A DNA stretch of 64,000 bases from Phytophthora sp. 'mugwort' (lineage: Eukaryota; Oomycota; Peronosporomycetes; Peronosporales; Peronosporaceae): assembly GCA_033558025.1 (NCBI GenBank), contig JAUCEF010000010.1:273001-337000 (forward strand), in the 5' to 3' direction. Positions 37,501-39,256 of the stretch are shown piece after piece. Position 1 is the stretch's first letter. Every line of letters starts with the position of its first letter. The position numbers and the translations under genes were made by a program. The notes under the pieces are model-generated. The model saw only the letters and a program-made list of their open reading frames with translations. It made no database searches and was not told the origin of the DNA.

Positions 37501-39256
37501 GTCGGGCGTCAACTTGTTGGCTTGCACGACAGCAGAGCTGACGACGTGTGTACCGAAGCTTGCCACGACGGTGGCTCCACGCGCTGCTGTTGACTCTAAG
37601 TCGGAACTACAGACGCTCGTGTGCATTTCAACGGGCAACGTGGCTGTCACGGCTGCGATAGGTTTCACGCTCAAGGTCCTGGGTCTGGAGACAGCGTTCA
37701 TCCCTGGCGATGCTACGCCCGCTTTGCTCGTGAGTGCCATTGCGGCTCTAGGTGTTGTAGGGCATGTGGACGTCCGTTTCCGCGACAAAGTAGCGCAGAC
37801 GACCGTGTGCGATGCCAGCGCGACGGCGCAGGGTCTGACGATCGAGTTCATCACTGCGCAAGGCGACATGCCGCTCCTGGTTGCGAGCACGACAGGCGTC
37901 GACGTCACGATCAAGGAGCAACGCAAGGGTCGAGCTCAACTGCACGTGGGGCGACTACCGTTTGCTTATGTGATCGACGGCCTCGGTCCAGGCAAATACC
38001 ACGCGAGAGTCGCGGCTTACAACAGTGTGGGATTTGGGTCCTTCCAGGAAGCTACGGATTCCAGTGGTTTGCTCTTGGTGGCGCGTCCTCCACTCGCGCC
38101 GCGATCCCTCCATGTGAAGGCAAAGACCATTAACAATTCACAGGGAATGTTGGTAGTGTGGACGGCGCCACGCAGCGACGATAGTCTCACGACCAATTAC
38201 CGGGTCGAATGGGACTTTGGCACGGGGTTTGCAAGTCAATGTGGCGAGACCATCGAGACGCAGACGGTCGTGGTCACGAATTGGGCTCCTGCCACCGGAA
38301 AGGAGTTCGCGCTCTTGACTGCAGCTTCAGACGGGACCCGGATCGGTTGCGTGGCTGCAAGTGACACCGCTGGAGCTGTACAGACTCTCATAAGGAGCGT
38401 TGGAGGAGTGTATGCGGCAGCTACCGTCTCAATACAGGGCGATGACTCGGCCACGTACGACTACGGACGCACGTACACTATCAAGTTCCGTCAACCCGTC
38501 ACGGTCCCGACTGTGGGCTATGATGTTGCAGAGCACGAGGCCGTGGCCGCGTCTCCTGTTGCCATTCCTCTGCTGTATTGGGACCCAATGGATGCAACTT
38601 GTCCCTTGGCTGCTCCCAATGCCGTCGCTTCTCAACGCGTGACTTATGGTCCTGGACTGGACGATAAACGAGGACAAGGGCGCGTGGACGTCGACGTCAA
38701 CGACGCGCTCACTACCAACGAGTGCTCAGCTGCTTTGGCAGCTCCCGTCGCACGACAAACAATCGACGCTGCTTCTGCAGTAGCCAACGCTCTGAGCCCG
38801 GACATACTCAATCTGGCAGCCAAGAGCGGCGTCTTTGAGAGTGCCGACCTCGCGAGACCCGCGCTCTGTGAGTCTTGCGCTCAAAAGCTGACAGCCGGCG
38901 GCGTCTTGACAGTCACGACATCGTTAACGTCCGTGCTGAAGCCATTTGACTACTTCCTGGTCGCAGACAGCCCCACGACGTCAACATCGAGCTCGACACG
39001 TCGGTGCGTGATGAAAGTGTCTGCAATCTCGACGGGAAGCATCACGGTGGACCTAGTAGACCCAGGCCAAGGAGCGTGCGAACTTCCCGCGACGTATGAA
39101 GCCAAGACGTGGCGTATCTCCCGGTTTGAACTACGTGCTCACACCATTCGAGACGTGACCCCCGGCAGAGAATACGCGGTCCGGGTGATTGCTAGCGGTG
39201 ACGATGCAGATGGCGAGAGCCCCGCTCTAGCTACAGCCACCACCATTGCCGCGTAA
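7448..39256 (+). CDS. Giant secreted multidomain protein: FN3, EVQ modules, PA14, filamin repeats
   Basis: A single exon of 31.8 kb encoding 10,602 residues, of the order of 1.1 MDa. I start at ATG 7448 because the frame upstream to 7325 has no ATG, and because this Met begins a signal peptide (MRQLMTAAWAAMGVIHVVYA) followed directly by the first FN3 domain. Visible modules are about 22 FN3 domains, about 40 EVQ modules (GGxFxLxFxG ... LExLxxVGxVxVxR ... GYxWxVTFxxxxGDLPLL), three PA14 domains (near residues 2641-2769, 4128-4258 and 5495-5622), filamin-like repeats between and around them, and about six cysteine-bearing modules. No C-terminal membrane span or lipid-anchor signal is seen, so it is probably released or wall-bound. 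PA14 and FN3 usually bind glycans or other proteins, so adhesion or matrix function is likely; this is inference. The many long antisense frames inside it are codon-bias shadows. Confidence 0.9.
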   Translation: MRQLMTAAWAAMGVIHVVYADVSVPSAPLNVALKVLGPDALAVAWEPAATDGGAPVSAYLVEWDPEPGVREVQVVQTSANTGANEVQTVQTYAGLVKEIQRVTTSASAVPEVQTITTSAAPGETLGGVFTIQLDTTATGGSVQRSGVIGFNAPASGDRSGVKEILNSMQNIGPTGVQSVQKSVADAQGGITWTITFHTAMGNVPQLTLSSSFLTGSGANVVMNTPTQGNVIDGGTFTLGFMGSTTTDLAPDISDAGMQKSLEDLATVESVDVTRVGPDVQHGYYWDITFTGDSNSGNLPLLTVPSKSLTATGANVVVTERTAGNQLKGYFQLSFNLAPTGDLPFDCSAATMKNELEQLGTVGTLDIVRSATRDLQGGYTWTISFLTLKGALPQLGVDVTKLGETRTDSAAPSMGVRVTRTRPGTIQEIQTIQVATANTNVKPTASFLLKTTFAGQTSTTGPILANAMGDGTCMSTQAEVQQLAVTTVDTTAIGGDAIVSKQTAIQLIYTSNTEGGAISKTGPIYVDKAGDGDCTKGATSIAAELNQLTGVAGPVTVSASTLLATHECTWQVTFNNQPGNVVQMKAISASSGAAASTTVNIGDDTITLTTLTDGSINLIKTELERLTNVGQVTVTATTGAKQTCTWSVTFDGNAGNLPLMTVSTDNGVTFGASGTVSGDTITVAADTDGTSIGLGGVFALEFEGQRTGYMPFDASAAVMKTQLETLSSIGNVAVTRSSADPNNGYAWTVSFVNNLGDLQPLQPDARALTGTAPKVDVTEAARGVLPPFNSKDPVNGLSFDSLVVTDLSDLSVTAYHVDENVPFYFRVSAINAAGLGLGSISTPPFAIPTAQIPSMPTNVTLSAVDGTTVAVTLNSPVNDGGSPLDSYRIEYGTNPIVDEVQQVRLVVPVTNEIQTVATATNTIGEVQLVRLTSTYSGSATSEVQQVNCDADSTKGTFSLNFLGETTAPIHASQSDVNKIRAALQELNSITTVSVAFYGGQTTACSPCPVAGCSSGFKVTFTAVVGYQGDVPLLTATTFDLEGHRRIDITEATKGQAPVSGTFKLTYLKGKDADTVALQYNAAAATVQAALTALDASMTVVVTDGTSALPTTNINAGERLWRVTFQNSGYVPALLVRPANNLLQGNSAGVVVYTRGETPDAAVPASVGGNRVSGFFTLTLGGHTTERIDHDASDTTVKSKLEALPNVGTVAVTRSTPSLKNEYSWTVTFTSNPGSFPIGAGDVDTLVADSTLLRGTNSQATVSEVQQGSLPLDGTFQLAYTVGAVTQTTANLSPYETAAGIQQALQTIPSIGRVSVSRQTNSDGYSWFVTFNGCRLNPSVCNIGDVNELAGVTTNLIGGRAPAVPTVTVTEVIKGVAPTTTLLVTDLSGGDPFQTLLSSLTYGTRYYTRVSFHNGVSFGDRALSVPEYVTTRNLPPGAPWPVTLESSTATSITVAWEAPTVNGGATVSGYELWISEWAESSYRKVYDRPNDAVTLQTTLQTTADNVIESGRKYLFKVRAVNFCSSEHTDAACYGSFSEPVEYTVRTPVIPDPPASLTRDSLTSINTNAANDGIAYVNWEPPRNNGGSPVTSYKLFMDDGTGWAQQPLVGTFPHGYSHKVTGRTEGKVYRFYILAVNSVGPSGRSPVLALVLATVPSAPSAPSITDVAATAISLAWQPPSTCTSTLTGCNGSPLLGYKLWQFAGVTASYTASGSPVNVEIQRIQTTVNAPVPEIQSVAVLGASGKFKLYVNSQPTPLISASATDLDVQTAVATCGVNPTSVTHTSTATGRTWTVTFALADGPQDLMVVIPDQLTNTVLAVAYTTSVARVQAGTTALGGDFTVSFRGFETRPLSVSTTDAAEMKRQLENLPSVGVVQVTTAAGSNNAMIWDVTFMTELGDLPLMKVTSGRLTGGNPTVQVTTTQQGTPGRVVYDGATSPEILSFTSTNLVPDTLYAFVVVAINAAGEGIGGVSTPAVAASPGASSSYTQAYGAALVQGMAGVVYEVQSVKTNGLASNTFTLRWGTSGPSHAIDTAMTASALEAMLPTTITSLGAVHVSRADLNGADCVWYVTFVSVVGDAPLLVSSDMTHVQIDEFVKGEANEFTIAPRKASGDVVTYATLPINFQGKDQFWTELWASPPSVIDGTHDFVSEGGLAVYNPVVYEIQTLTFNGVTGTFRLKLDTSSARLGGVEATSTAPVDAAVLAAASDAKAADLIKTNLETLTNVESVLVSRVSTGGTAPWTYSVTFVADLCDQPPLQLVGDAAFMASDTLLTATSVLFTEFQQGVCDVQTVSTSASVESTAEVQSISTWLDVTGPTTALGGSFSLTFAGMGSVTVPYNADAVTMENLLETLNGIDDVTVTVTDTNYGTGLTTNGLQTWIVTFNEIMGSVPDITVNLPTALTGSSATVIIKEVRRMGLSLGGTFVLNFMGETTHNLPFDMEAGDLKTELETSLSTVRQVDVRKEERYNGNRWTISFTKNLGDLPLLEAFPLAYEIQEVTTLGGSPTPLEGTFTLSFLTETTAPIAHDASAMAMKLALQALPSVGLVDVTRTDRLDAGNRFSWQVTFRSQLGDIEDLAAHASGLTGSFSDVSVTAIQPGNDQSLTGQYPQLAVFKKQSGFPSYTSRYIPYEAAGDYSVSVQQLLSGGLFALYFDNYWLQDDVVIVRVDPQLDFDWGQGAITNYGRDYISVRWFGKLAVPTTDTYVFYVSSTEGVRVWLNYQLRVDTWEYGEDEGGTLENFNAPLKTDTFYDLRVEYHEATGAASLKLSWSSSYLPIAPIPSTALFHGEHIAGSPFSIAVTPGATDFPYTTAFGDGLTVATAGVTAQFTIQAKDQNDNNKTIDGDEFDVEIKGTGTGTATGVQLAPFEEPKYVGQGQYLVRYLPSVSGTYTVSVQTVNGIDIYCGRGKLDKCSPFPLTVRPGPATPHTSQALGNTAATSYGVLDGLIEAVAGLVSKFTIQARDTYANAADAEDVFETKMVLQADSTVQYRSNVLTPGQAGLYAVEYSIPRAGRYEIQTFLNGIRILMCPGGVTCLTLNTPAILTVVHSFLHGTSCTVDDTSTGALSTATSGRQTSFTIYARDTFGNLRKGDRTTHSLSTGDGRSDVFLATFTGKNEVFRTSSAVQTLTSADKSVVGYFKLSFGRFRMQLCALCVTALAGDVLSVSTNLVGLLLQGTKFVVQECVFTTASVTLTTVTAVTNHGCAAFASQTFALQIAASSTAAMEALTPLIPYDVSASGLQSVLQDLHVDANVAVTRANVGNGYEWKVTFLSHLLEWSEAHLAVEYTNGFASSLYANPLQISYTAAAGVYPVWYTPHYAGSYTVAVTTWDRETHVKGSPFTVQVADDATHGPSALTATGDWRTENYSAKAQQMVIEAGKPIFFQVQLKDTRRLEQQALRLRAVVLAPVQEVQRVRVDATPFTLSFRGSPATATLSTSSSFASIKTALEALSTISTGGVTVTPENAADATAVLNHAFLVTFTKETGRLPLMMSPNAGATVTRAVSGAVSVRQETQTVTCTSAVAVTLAGSFSVSFQGGPAVNVAASDTLSTLSTTLTTLVGSSVSVVAEDGAQTTVCAQTASSRLFLTYNQLLGDVPPLTYSTPAGSQLVVIGVDNTDNAVSGIYPAWGSFTLSVPGSTERTVNIPFDASATMVANALESLSSVDQVTVTRDWFDVTTETASAKVVTLVQWTVTFASHSGNMPELIPDDSGIAMHDDGQHKPFLKTVELVRGSVGNNRSVTTSDTTVTMTTKLEKPGVQEVQELLCRGNQPFTLTYAGVSKVIAPDASLSELETQLNAIPVGVQLYATLDGVRRPAAELSTASTFIPVCSIANPQSIELVFKTPVDAPLVAWSSTSNDMYVTEAIKGVTPSETPIKISNLEVQNLQCEVTAAAAATASFELSFGGERITIGANTAPSALETLLNGMTSITQVGGVEVTSSSPQVCADPASSVDITFRAVGDQLLIGISQVRDGILLAQLTETTKGLDSLVYDSFHQGLFNVTATPVVSGKYTLGVTVLGLATFCPPTFQVHPTLASGATSTHTAPAVVTQGVPARFSVQAIDGFNNLLESSTELGTDGFVARLSPPPVENPSSTLVEAYPVSITESQPNTNGIFSLRFLPQRTGPYTLSLIRRQAGGLWATYYATADFADKYASRQDAQVSFQWGETSPLGDPFPNKNYSIRWKGELRAAVSGQHVFTLRADNAVMLTVNGKVLLDLFATPTVSSTTNKYDSLPIKLQEGTFYDVETSYRTKDAQSFLKLEWSCLAAGLARTVVPSESLFTSTALVNTPFIIQAYSGVINSTQVRNSFDGFMTTDVSDKPIVVKALDTMTFQLEAHDAFGNRRFHSGSDVFQVSMVGIDGWALSGRINDATTNAAVQYDPTYICKTCAVSFVVNTRTLTLNVDAANQLETGVRFRVVDANSGTWARRRDCFFTTASVDGPYAAGTVAITVVEANSCEAFAGSQFDVSTVAPTDWNYLGTCSVAHGSTSLSSCSRDFGLKRGDQISIGQEVNNVHYTTGVLNDSTVPLQDVYRGASSDLVPVFKAGDTTGRHTVAMVPYVKGLYQLTVRLPAVDAVQAVITQADSSLGGTFYLSVAGKTTTALSYAALDTDVKTALETLSTIGAGNVVTSRACVNADATQGCRWLVTFKHVTEAVALSLSCSYDGVLTGNNAQVIIRTLTQPRAAETVAGFPKNVRVNPGVMNPSVSTAYGSGLYASTSGVLASFFVQMKDTHGNNHETDTNYLQVQIFPSGISFLSSQVAKVSSVQYVAEGLYNISYTPVLSGRHTVVVTAQTEPEVHKVSSAFALPGTSRGGTFALRLFGQSTAPLVFEANASDVQRALLNLPVFSLDPINTTTSGYTRTTAIDVTRTVNAQNGFDYLITYTRLPSPLELHLVQTVSNLYSGDGGGGATLTATLQTLQSREHVKTSETLGEPIVNEQQVVSLSSVAPLTGGSFQLQFGAHTTDLIAYNAPADTVESLLNELPSIGSNGVSVSLTTSTATLREWTVTFVAATPGTPQTAYWNSALYTPNRLVRHARLVGDLPVLKPASTNTLVAGTTPDGSVAVTTSVAAASPFTTIVAHGALVPTQCTAIDGSTPFKPGSINVVGQNGLHSGTFHSRSSFIIEARDMNGNLLDGTGGGFTGAPVQELQIVETFSSAGAGNILTGTFALVLNGHKTAALPANAGIQEVEAALEALKTLRGLVTVDTPDVQTLVTAGTVVATKTSNVLMTSTSFLTVPDFEAGDWIRVGSLSGPVFLITAITATTLTLSGIYQGVSNTAANVYKQSDPGAGFTYRVQFAAELGDLPALAVDTTKLGGGMGTGKAKVTACDYLRTQQLQSTAASQISGTFSLSFRAHGTPMLPWNVDATTLREALESLYGIHSAMVSTPVAGANGGYTWQITLVSTEAHGDADLELLYAEGYLLRGKQARIQIVPVCPTTKTRENVHVQSVSGREGHAFVPVLRGVSTVVADVSYLGGATYKAIYDTPREATYSLDVRYVAPHGLLGSYFDNQWLYGTPTLERVDPQIDFTWEEARITPTSREHVSVRWQGYIKPSFSEDYTFFVLVNDGARLWIENQLVVDQYDYDVDTSAAVEFVANTSVSLVQDRLTEITLEYRENSGVASVSLLWESHTQPKSVVPSARLFHRSDSIMQSPFTVTTQASKPSPPTNISLTISAADALAVHFNAPDDDGGAPVTGYQVEWWTYGAYGSPEVQVVKIATTNTGGTFTLTLDTGHVTGPLPAIALYSDVETALEALDGAGDVTVTSAVSVHSRDYTITFNSRVATVPVIQVDVTQLVGSKAYMVCSGGAVQALVNGMQCTASESTTSSVHLLNNPVTFAPPDVPKRVDPYTYLLSGLVQPAASVAPNAPGDVGDAAGPGFSVRVLATNSAGYGLPSAIASLKPMAVPAAPTNVELRLVAGSSTSLRLWWDAPTTNNAAIVTYYTVQWRRLDQPGSSSSSDTFSSFRDTPGFFLTAHPKSSRFKYTVDSLIQGAAYALQVRAENVMGVSSIGEPVPSFEVPRSKAAPLLDGIGGGVALSVRPASSSIPTAASCTSLLLSWLPVASGDAHGAAVTSYVVDWYQPQHADTSPFEVQILQIFGKDTTDVVKGTFRVEYSGVYTEPIPVHVSESELKKSLEALPTIRSVDVERTPFPSRGGYQWAVTFLSEAPAVLGKMLAIDSAKLAATILTTDVGAQLDTAHVGSSSIIVTAVQGSTQVTSTDVAATSAQVDMYLSISQVGLWRVTAVSVTTGTATLTLSANFPAVDGTYPAQLGWTVPGVLPVDYRSKIIPVTTAVGSNSTEPTYELVLDALPPGTTYSARVSACNSLGCNAPTMATPLTLAAPKQKPATPRDVALFADSASTLRIRWRHPRSDGGDVITHYRVEWDTKSTFDSGAETNGERSRGSSLGYERKPVVNPGVDCLLTPCETVIGSLERGTPYYVRVYAYNSFGYSAEAGYPVVPGFGVPKTLPEPPINVLLTPLKVTTDRGLTVSFNTSTDSFDDGGADVTQYQFEWDAMDLDALIPDVVAGVSSGQTAAIISTNLINKVLFTEYTTQLLLLSAIAYDVRGSFRLAFLDSVTPNLPWDISSVALTEALEALPTVGRVSVRRVAAGYGFAWFVRFVTAPFRADTDIGGGVYGDVPLLKVSTDNTQLLAAFSTSQTATTTLTGTGAVLATATLIRAFNGLEQQVVKVSTSAGTLSGYFRLSYNQQQTALIPANASATTVKQTLAQLTDAEELVGDFDVYKRQSGASPTDFIYTIVYKSRLGPNHPLVTCIATDLTSSLPTATTSCDTTRAQGARLPAMTSDLYGVAIVNKTDLSIDDDGMAHYDVLELRVGVGYHVRLAAWNGVGNIFGETRASTPARFVVQTVPDAPRDVNVEPRSPTELLVSWTEPLRTGGTRLSNYTVQIAPRRGIAEQQVIKADSSLGDLAQRRLALTLHVGDVSGSTTVLGNVSSDELRTALANSVNLPDVIASVSRHNVGIFSGYGYEWVVIFSDSIGDVPLVEVSESSDGSSDRSPDYLSALSLSATEQVKGSVDGNSMTSTSVTTAAVTPQHDVQRVFIFSGSPVDLGGSIMLSIGGESTSALAVGATSEDIRVALEGLSTIGDVLVTVTGDVGERSTFPATRYGVYWDVTFVSSTDDLPLLGVRTDATLAFTPRACGGTLSGVTPCVEILKLRHGGLPTQTTLSHLRHDTNYVVRIAASNHAFTSKVMPVSGVFQPAARPPLGVQNAQVTPLAADTLGVSWLAPLEDGGARVVHYRVQWDVSASFDLQSVFSGSDLVLVGENDDELVDYRITGLSSSKDYYVSVVAYNARGYGVPVTARPVDAHERVTHLTVSGTTLDEAVLATETMTLSFTNYPTETTAAIGVTASALELQSALQRLAVVGTLSVKRSDYSRGPSATPYDTSGVSTPSDFLMTWSITFRTASVDGVRASALGALAVTLTGASTVTPLEVVSPVEDGSLTIRPRAVSATGPRDARLSIVDTASLGVSWLSSLSPMTTKYLVEWSTTPDFAVSRAGSISSSGTRTDYATAAANSQVIDAATIRADGRVAYTIGSLPANTKQFVRVSAYNGNYGSPVLAQVLSVSTSSTAEDVAAVTVLPGVKSLMPRAVTPFRPTSVTMQVSSQDQPTQLEVNFIQPSKDALGFTAGDGGATITHYRLSWWNPSALAADAKATASYDVRMTDLTGAALTCSPAACTFRLGAEVQSLSLTPDAVAGAGSFRLVLSTLSFTNSVCTTCSLAFTAAVSGVITMDYTGTMPDLQTVLGTNARFMIDKLGAACVFEVAALASLPANKLPIRFVSAASGSTSCPLPLTPATYTIHVEPTTICIPASTSAADLVTAVSGLISGDDVDVSLDVEAGNIRRFRITFSGSSATGASGSSTAHTADVAQLEVVATDATGGCVDVSGNVWTGTELNGGMLEPGVAYAVQVAALNSVGLGAPLRATALCHDFPCSAGAAVLAPAAPPLAPTGVTVASNRADRTALTIVWQPPISANGAPITQYLVEYSTAAFATQPLLCTGCVTALTAGTATLAPAVTLNSDPALANGQLVVLSSVSPTCVLTVGKDAATFVKTAWTGTQVVYNLERHHGCDAFTGRTVNLMALYDSVTDSSVNVLPSAGDQQSTILKPLTPNKQYTVRVRAQNREGYGATQIASFICEPGIESCTAAGTLATTRQLPAPPTLIIPSQLLGAGVVGATSNALGFTKNTLTIAFSDPNSWSGLETVDWFRVEWDTNADFLSTNKKTAIVTPSAATIPSLWLSRQLCTSCITDLVTATNTLSVSGSLANTMGLSTGDWIMVDAGTLSCQLRVSDTAPTVSAITVETGHGCADFTGKTLALDVRETYEYQLTTGLTMGVTTHIRVTAHNSLGYGVPSDSVAVAPITSSDPPPSPNVMLAVLTAADEQDPDVRVSSLRVRFPPPTISLPTDVNGDGGSPVTKYLVEWIDTNAFASTVPHIQTLTTTSDSAGSVSGSFRLTLDTTTCTTCQIQAAFSTSALSASASADDMEQELRNLPNVGDVDVTRDGCATKNQCTWAITFLSELGVVPTMTAISRLYAAGGKVTITVTGTTQIGNLGASTYCPVIVGGAVVSGRTRCGVVQVNAKTTRVPYEYVIKGLAAGTTYYARVAAYNALGYGPRRVTAPWSLSVPYEPPSPPRSPFNILAPPVLTLAGSTSLLVTYAAPRYTGGADVTSYVIEWDPSPGFDSGPNGDALGQVTVPASTLVAAADGAFRYTITGLTTRQWTYVRMFAGNGKIGARMPVLTEPAWEMPRRKPAPPSLVTAVNDLAVEPPGTALLVSWPEAAIDVTRYEVEWFGQYSTEPLFGAPVVQKVTTSGSITGGYFSLSFGDGSDLYPLRLLPGTVDVEHGAAFFKTSEDLTGLLARGDVVFINNQAYLVSITGTFSASQLPLADATGFQNAGVLASALGTIATTYAGDTVFGAQLYTQWRTTPLPMDVTPADMQEALELLPSVGLVRVERLSTLVATNYDWMVTFTSQVPRTNPTFPLLTANDRLLKSTHADANVGVTSVAAGKAPLAYGSAVVNAAGTAINDGRLTYSIPQLDTGSTYFVRVAAVNERGTGAFSTASATGVAPTRSPLALSNVAARALGPQLLELTFDQMQTSGGRQVDGYRVEAALSPKFTDSTIVQDLSPTTKFVRVTTAAHTGPYTVGSTFSLAAVDSRSFHGSLTKQVDALASAQALEAGAAFLLRLKPDTALGYGKADLQSTFSRGERLGVRNEEVSVCLDGNVAWPLRDTDTELTSIAYSAATGTTGTITLSGPLTTALQTTVVAGAQLAVGAAANGPAHPAACRAAVTAVKTDKQHLDISHLCVNPAAKLGAGLAVFVLKGVATITSDAYDPSAKVITLSRALNNHLVDVMVVGTRISVGDVPEDAKSCRARVSAVISTTKLELEHDCVEPAAKLAAQKPVFVHRGPAILPLCEPDDPWTALSTSRLASLVARLDASGGREPLPVFRSHSAVSVATELGAVGGSDEVTLVDSMTIACGDYVRLGRAPGEVDADAEALEALATFRVRGKCDVSTCDCTRASASTRLQLGSIEDPTASMSLFPRLALAHGVATREIQRIILTVTGPAVVYNVGGFRVRLGDEVSSLTLGTGGDGGVSLNDDVGCLVWASGPLANDASRDMLALERELENFAAIDDVRVKRALTETTSTRVTVEYTVEFTGTQVRGKMATLQILDVGTNGCSAFVGGTAGVPTVLRDQNSFVTIYQAPTTPAIPFDATDEDVKAALETLRVVSNADVSRAVNKHGYEWRVTFVEFLAPTKEMVSSAFPVLAANGLALQAAQSPQITVTPFQLLELDTTSLSGSNGGVSLYTRVRAHNAVGWGVAAVPSSASIQLAEQVPSAVRLARADVLSDAQLLVQWDAPAHDGGEPVSEFRVEWWVDGALATAAKPFAVVHALEAASQGVTDDVATIAVSAPTVGTNTYLSGTFRVGFDGQWTPELPYDISAVGMRQAITALSTIEEVLVNRELTAGGFTWLVTFLQRTYGGDQHKRWRSVLATQPPFGYKLEVSGVNLLACTTAELTTCVPKLATTVAPRAAVDSKSELQTLVCISTGNVAVTAAIGFTLKVLGLETAFIPGDATPALLVSAIAALGVVGHVDVRFRDKVAQTTVCDASATAQGLTIEFITAQGDMPLLVASTTGVDVTIKEQRKGRAQLHVGRLPFAYVIDGLGPGKYHARVAAYNSVGFGSFQEATDSSGLLLVARPPLAPRSLHVKAKTINNSQGMLVVWTAPRSDDSLTTNYRVEWDFGTGFASQCGETIETQTVVVTNWAPATGKEFALLTAASDGTRIGCVAASDTAGAVQTLIRSVGGVYAAATVSIQGDDSATYDYGRTYTIKFRQPVTVPTVGYDVAEHEAVAASPVAIPLLYWDPMDATCPLAAPNAVASQRVTYGPGLDDKRGQGRVDVDVNDALTTNECSAALAAPVARQTIDAASAVANALSPDILNLAAKSGVFESADLARPALCESCAQKLTAGGVLTVTTSLTSVLKPFDYFLVADSPTTSTSSSTRRCVMKVSAISTGSITVDLVDPGQGACELPATYEAKTWRISRFELRAHTIRDVTPGREYAVRVIASGDDADGESPALATATTIAA
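7510..9990 (+). other. FN3 domain 1, split by an array of EVQ modules
   Basis: The N-terminal half of an FN3 domain (PSAPLNVAL ... LAVAWEPAATDGGAPVSAYL and VEWD) lies at about 7510-7650. Its C-terminal half (PFYFRVSAINAAGLGLGS) lies at about 9900-9970. Between them about 2.1 kb encodes consecutive EVQ-led modules: lead-ins EVQVVQ, EVQTVQ, EIQRVTT and EVQTITT, then units with TWTITF, YWDITF, TWTISF, TWQVTF, TWSVTF and AWTVSF cores. The same split recurs in later FN3 domains. Confidence 0.7.
15370..15753 (+). other. PA14 domain 1 in the giant protein
   Basis: About 128 residues beginning GLFALYFDNYW and ending SLKLSWSS. They include the PA14 hallmarks: RVDPQLDFDWG, ISVRWFGKL, YVFYVSSTEGVRVWLN, and a YHEATGAASLKLSW end. 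PA14 is a beta-barrel found in glycosidases, adhesins and protective antigen, often binding carbohydrate. It is followed by filamin-like repeats. Confidence 0.8.
15805..17460 (+). other. Filamin/Ig-like repeat block with an embedded cysteine module
   Basis: Repeats of filamin type are recognisable by GSPFSIAVTPG, by TAQFTIQAKDQNDNN and SKFTIQARDTYAN (the F-x-I-x-A-x-D pattern), and by linkers such as SPFPLTVRPG and GSPFTVQVADD. A cysteine-bearing module interrupts the block at about 16,870-17,085. Further filamin-like repeats occur near 19,520-19,810, 20,290-20,500, 21,480-21,830 and 22,660-22,840. Confidence 0.6.
16870..17085 (+). repeat. Cysteine-bearing module, copy 1 (giant protein)
   Basis: Pattern: LCALCVTALAG, a beta-rich stretch, then a single Cys in VVQECVF, then NHGCAAFASQTFALQ. 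The spacing CxxC ... C ... GCxxF recurs at about 20,570-20,835, 30,620-30,895, 31,469-31,740, 32,207-32,445 and 38,861-39,125. I do not know a named domain for it. Confidence 0.55.
19830..20220 (+). other. PA14 domain 2 in the giant protein
   Basis: Begins GGLWATYYATADF and ends FLKLEWSC, with YSIRWKGEL, HVFTLRADNAVMLTVNGKVL and YDVETSYR between. This is the order expected of a PA14 barrel. It lacks the RVDPQ-DF-W motif of the other two and has VSFQWGE instead, so it is the most divergent of the three. Confidence 0.75.
20570..20835 (+). repeat. Cysteine-bearing module, copy 2 (giant protein)
   Basis: ICKTCAVSFVVN opens the unit. FRVVDANSGTW and RRDCFFTTASV follow, and the unit closes with SCEAFAGSQFDV. 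It has four cysteines in the same order as copy 1. Confidence 0.55.
23928..24312 (+). other. PA14 domain 3 in the giant protein
   Basis: Begins GLLGSYFDNQWLYG and ends VSLLWES, with RVDPQIDFTWEE, VSVRWQGYIKP and YTFFVLVNDGARLWIEN. It is close in sequence to PA14 domain 1. It marks the change from the filamin/EVQ-rich middle to the FN3/EVQ-rich C-terminal half, since an FN3 domain (PSPPTNISLTI) starts about 100 bases downstream. Confidence 0.8.
30620..30895 (+). repeat. Cysteine-bearing module, copy 3 (giant protein)
   Basis: VCTTCSLAFTAAV opens, ACVFEVAAL carries the third cysteine, and TSCPLPLTPATYTI closes. The final element is PLPL/TPATY rather than GCxxFxG, closest to copy 6. Confidence 0.45.
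31469..31740 (+). repeat. Cysteine-bearing module, copy 4 (giant protein)
   Basis: LCTGCVTALTAG opens, PTCVLTVGKDA carries the third cysteine, and HHGCDAFTGRTVNLM closes. It sits inside an FN3 domain, between VEYS and NKQYTVRVRAQN. Confidence 0.55.
32207..32445 (+). repeat. Cysteine-bearing module, copy 5 (giant protein)
   Basis: LCTSCITDLVTA opens, GDWIMVDAGTLSCQLRV carries the third cysteine, and GHGCADFTGKTLALDV closes. It is the best match to copy 4 and also lies inside an FN3 domain. Confidence 0.55.
35190..35715 (+). repeat. Internal tandem duplication in the giant protein
   Basis: Two consecutive units of about 85 residues share the order ITLSGPL/ITLSRAL, AGAQLAVG/VGTRISVG, CRAAVTAV/CRARVSAV, CVNPAAKL/CVEPAAKL and FVLKG/FVHRG. 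They seem to be a local duplication of a cysteine-bearing variant module, found nowhere else in the protein. Confidence 0.6.
38861..39125 (+). repeat. Cysteine-bearing module, copy 6 (giant protein)
   Basis: LCESCAQKLTAG opens, FDYFLVADS and RRCVMKVSAIS follow, and GACELPATYEAKTWRI closes. It lies inside the last FN3 domain, close to the protein's C-terminus. Confidence 0.5.
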
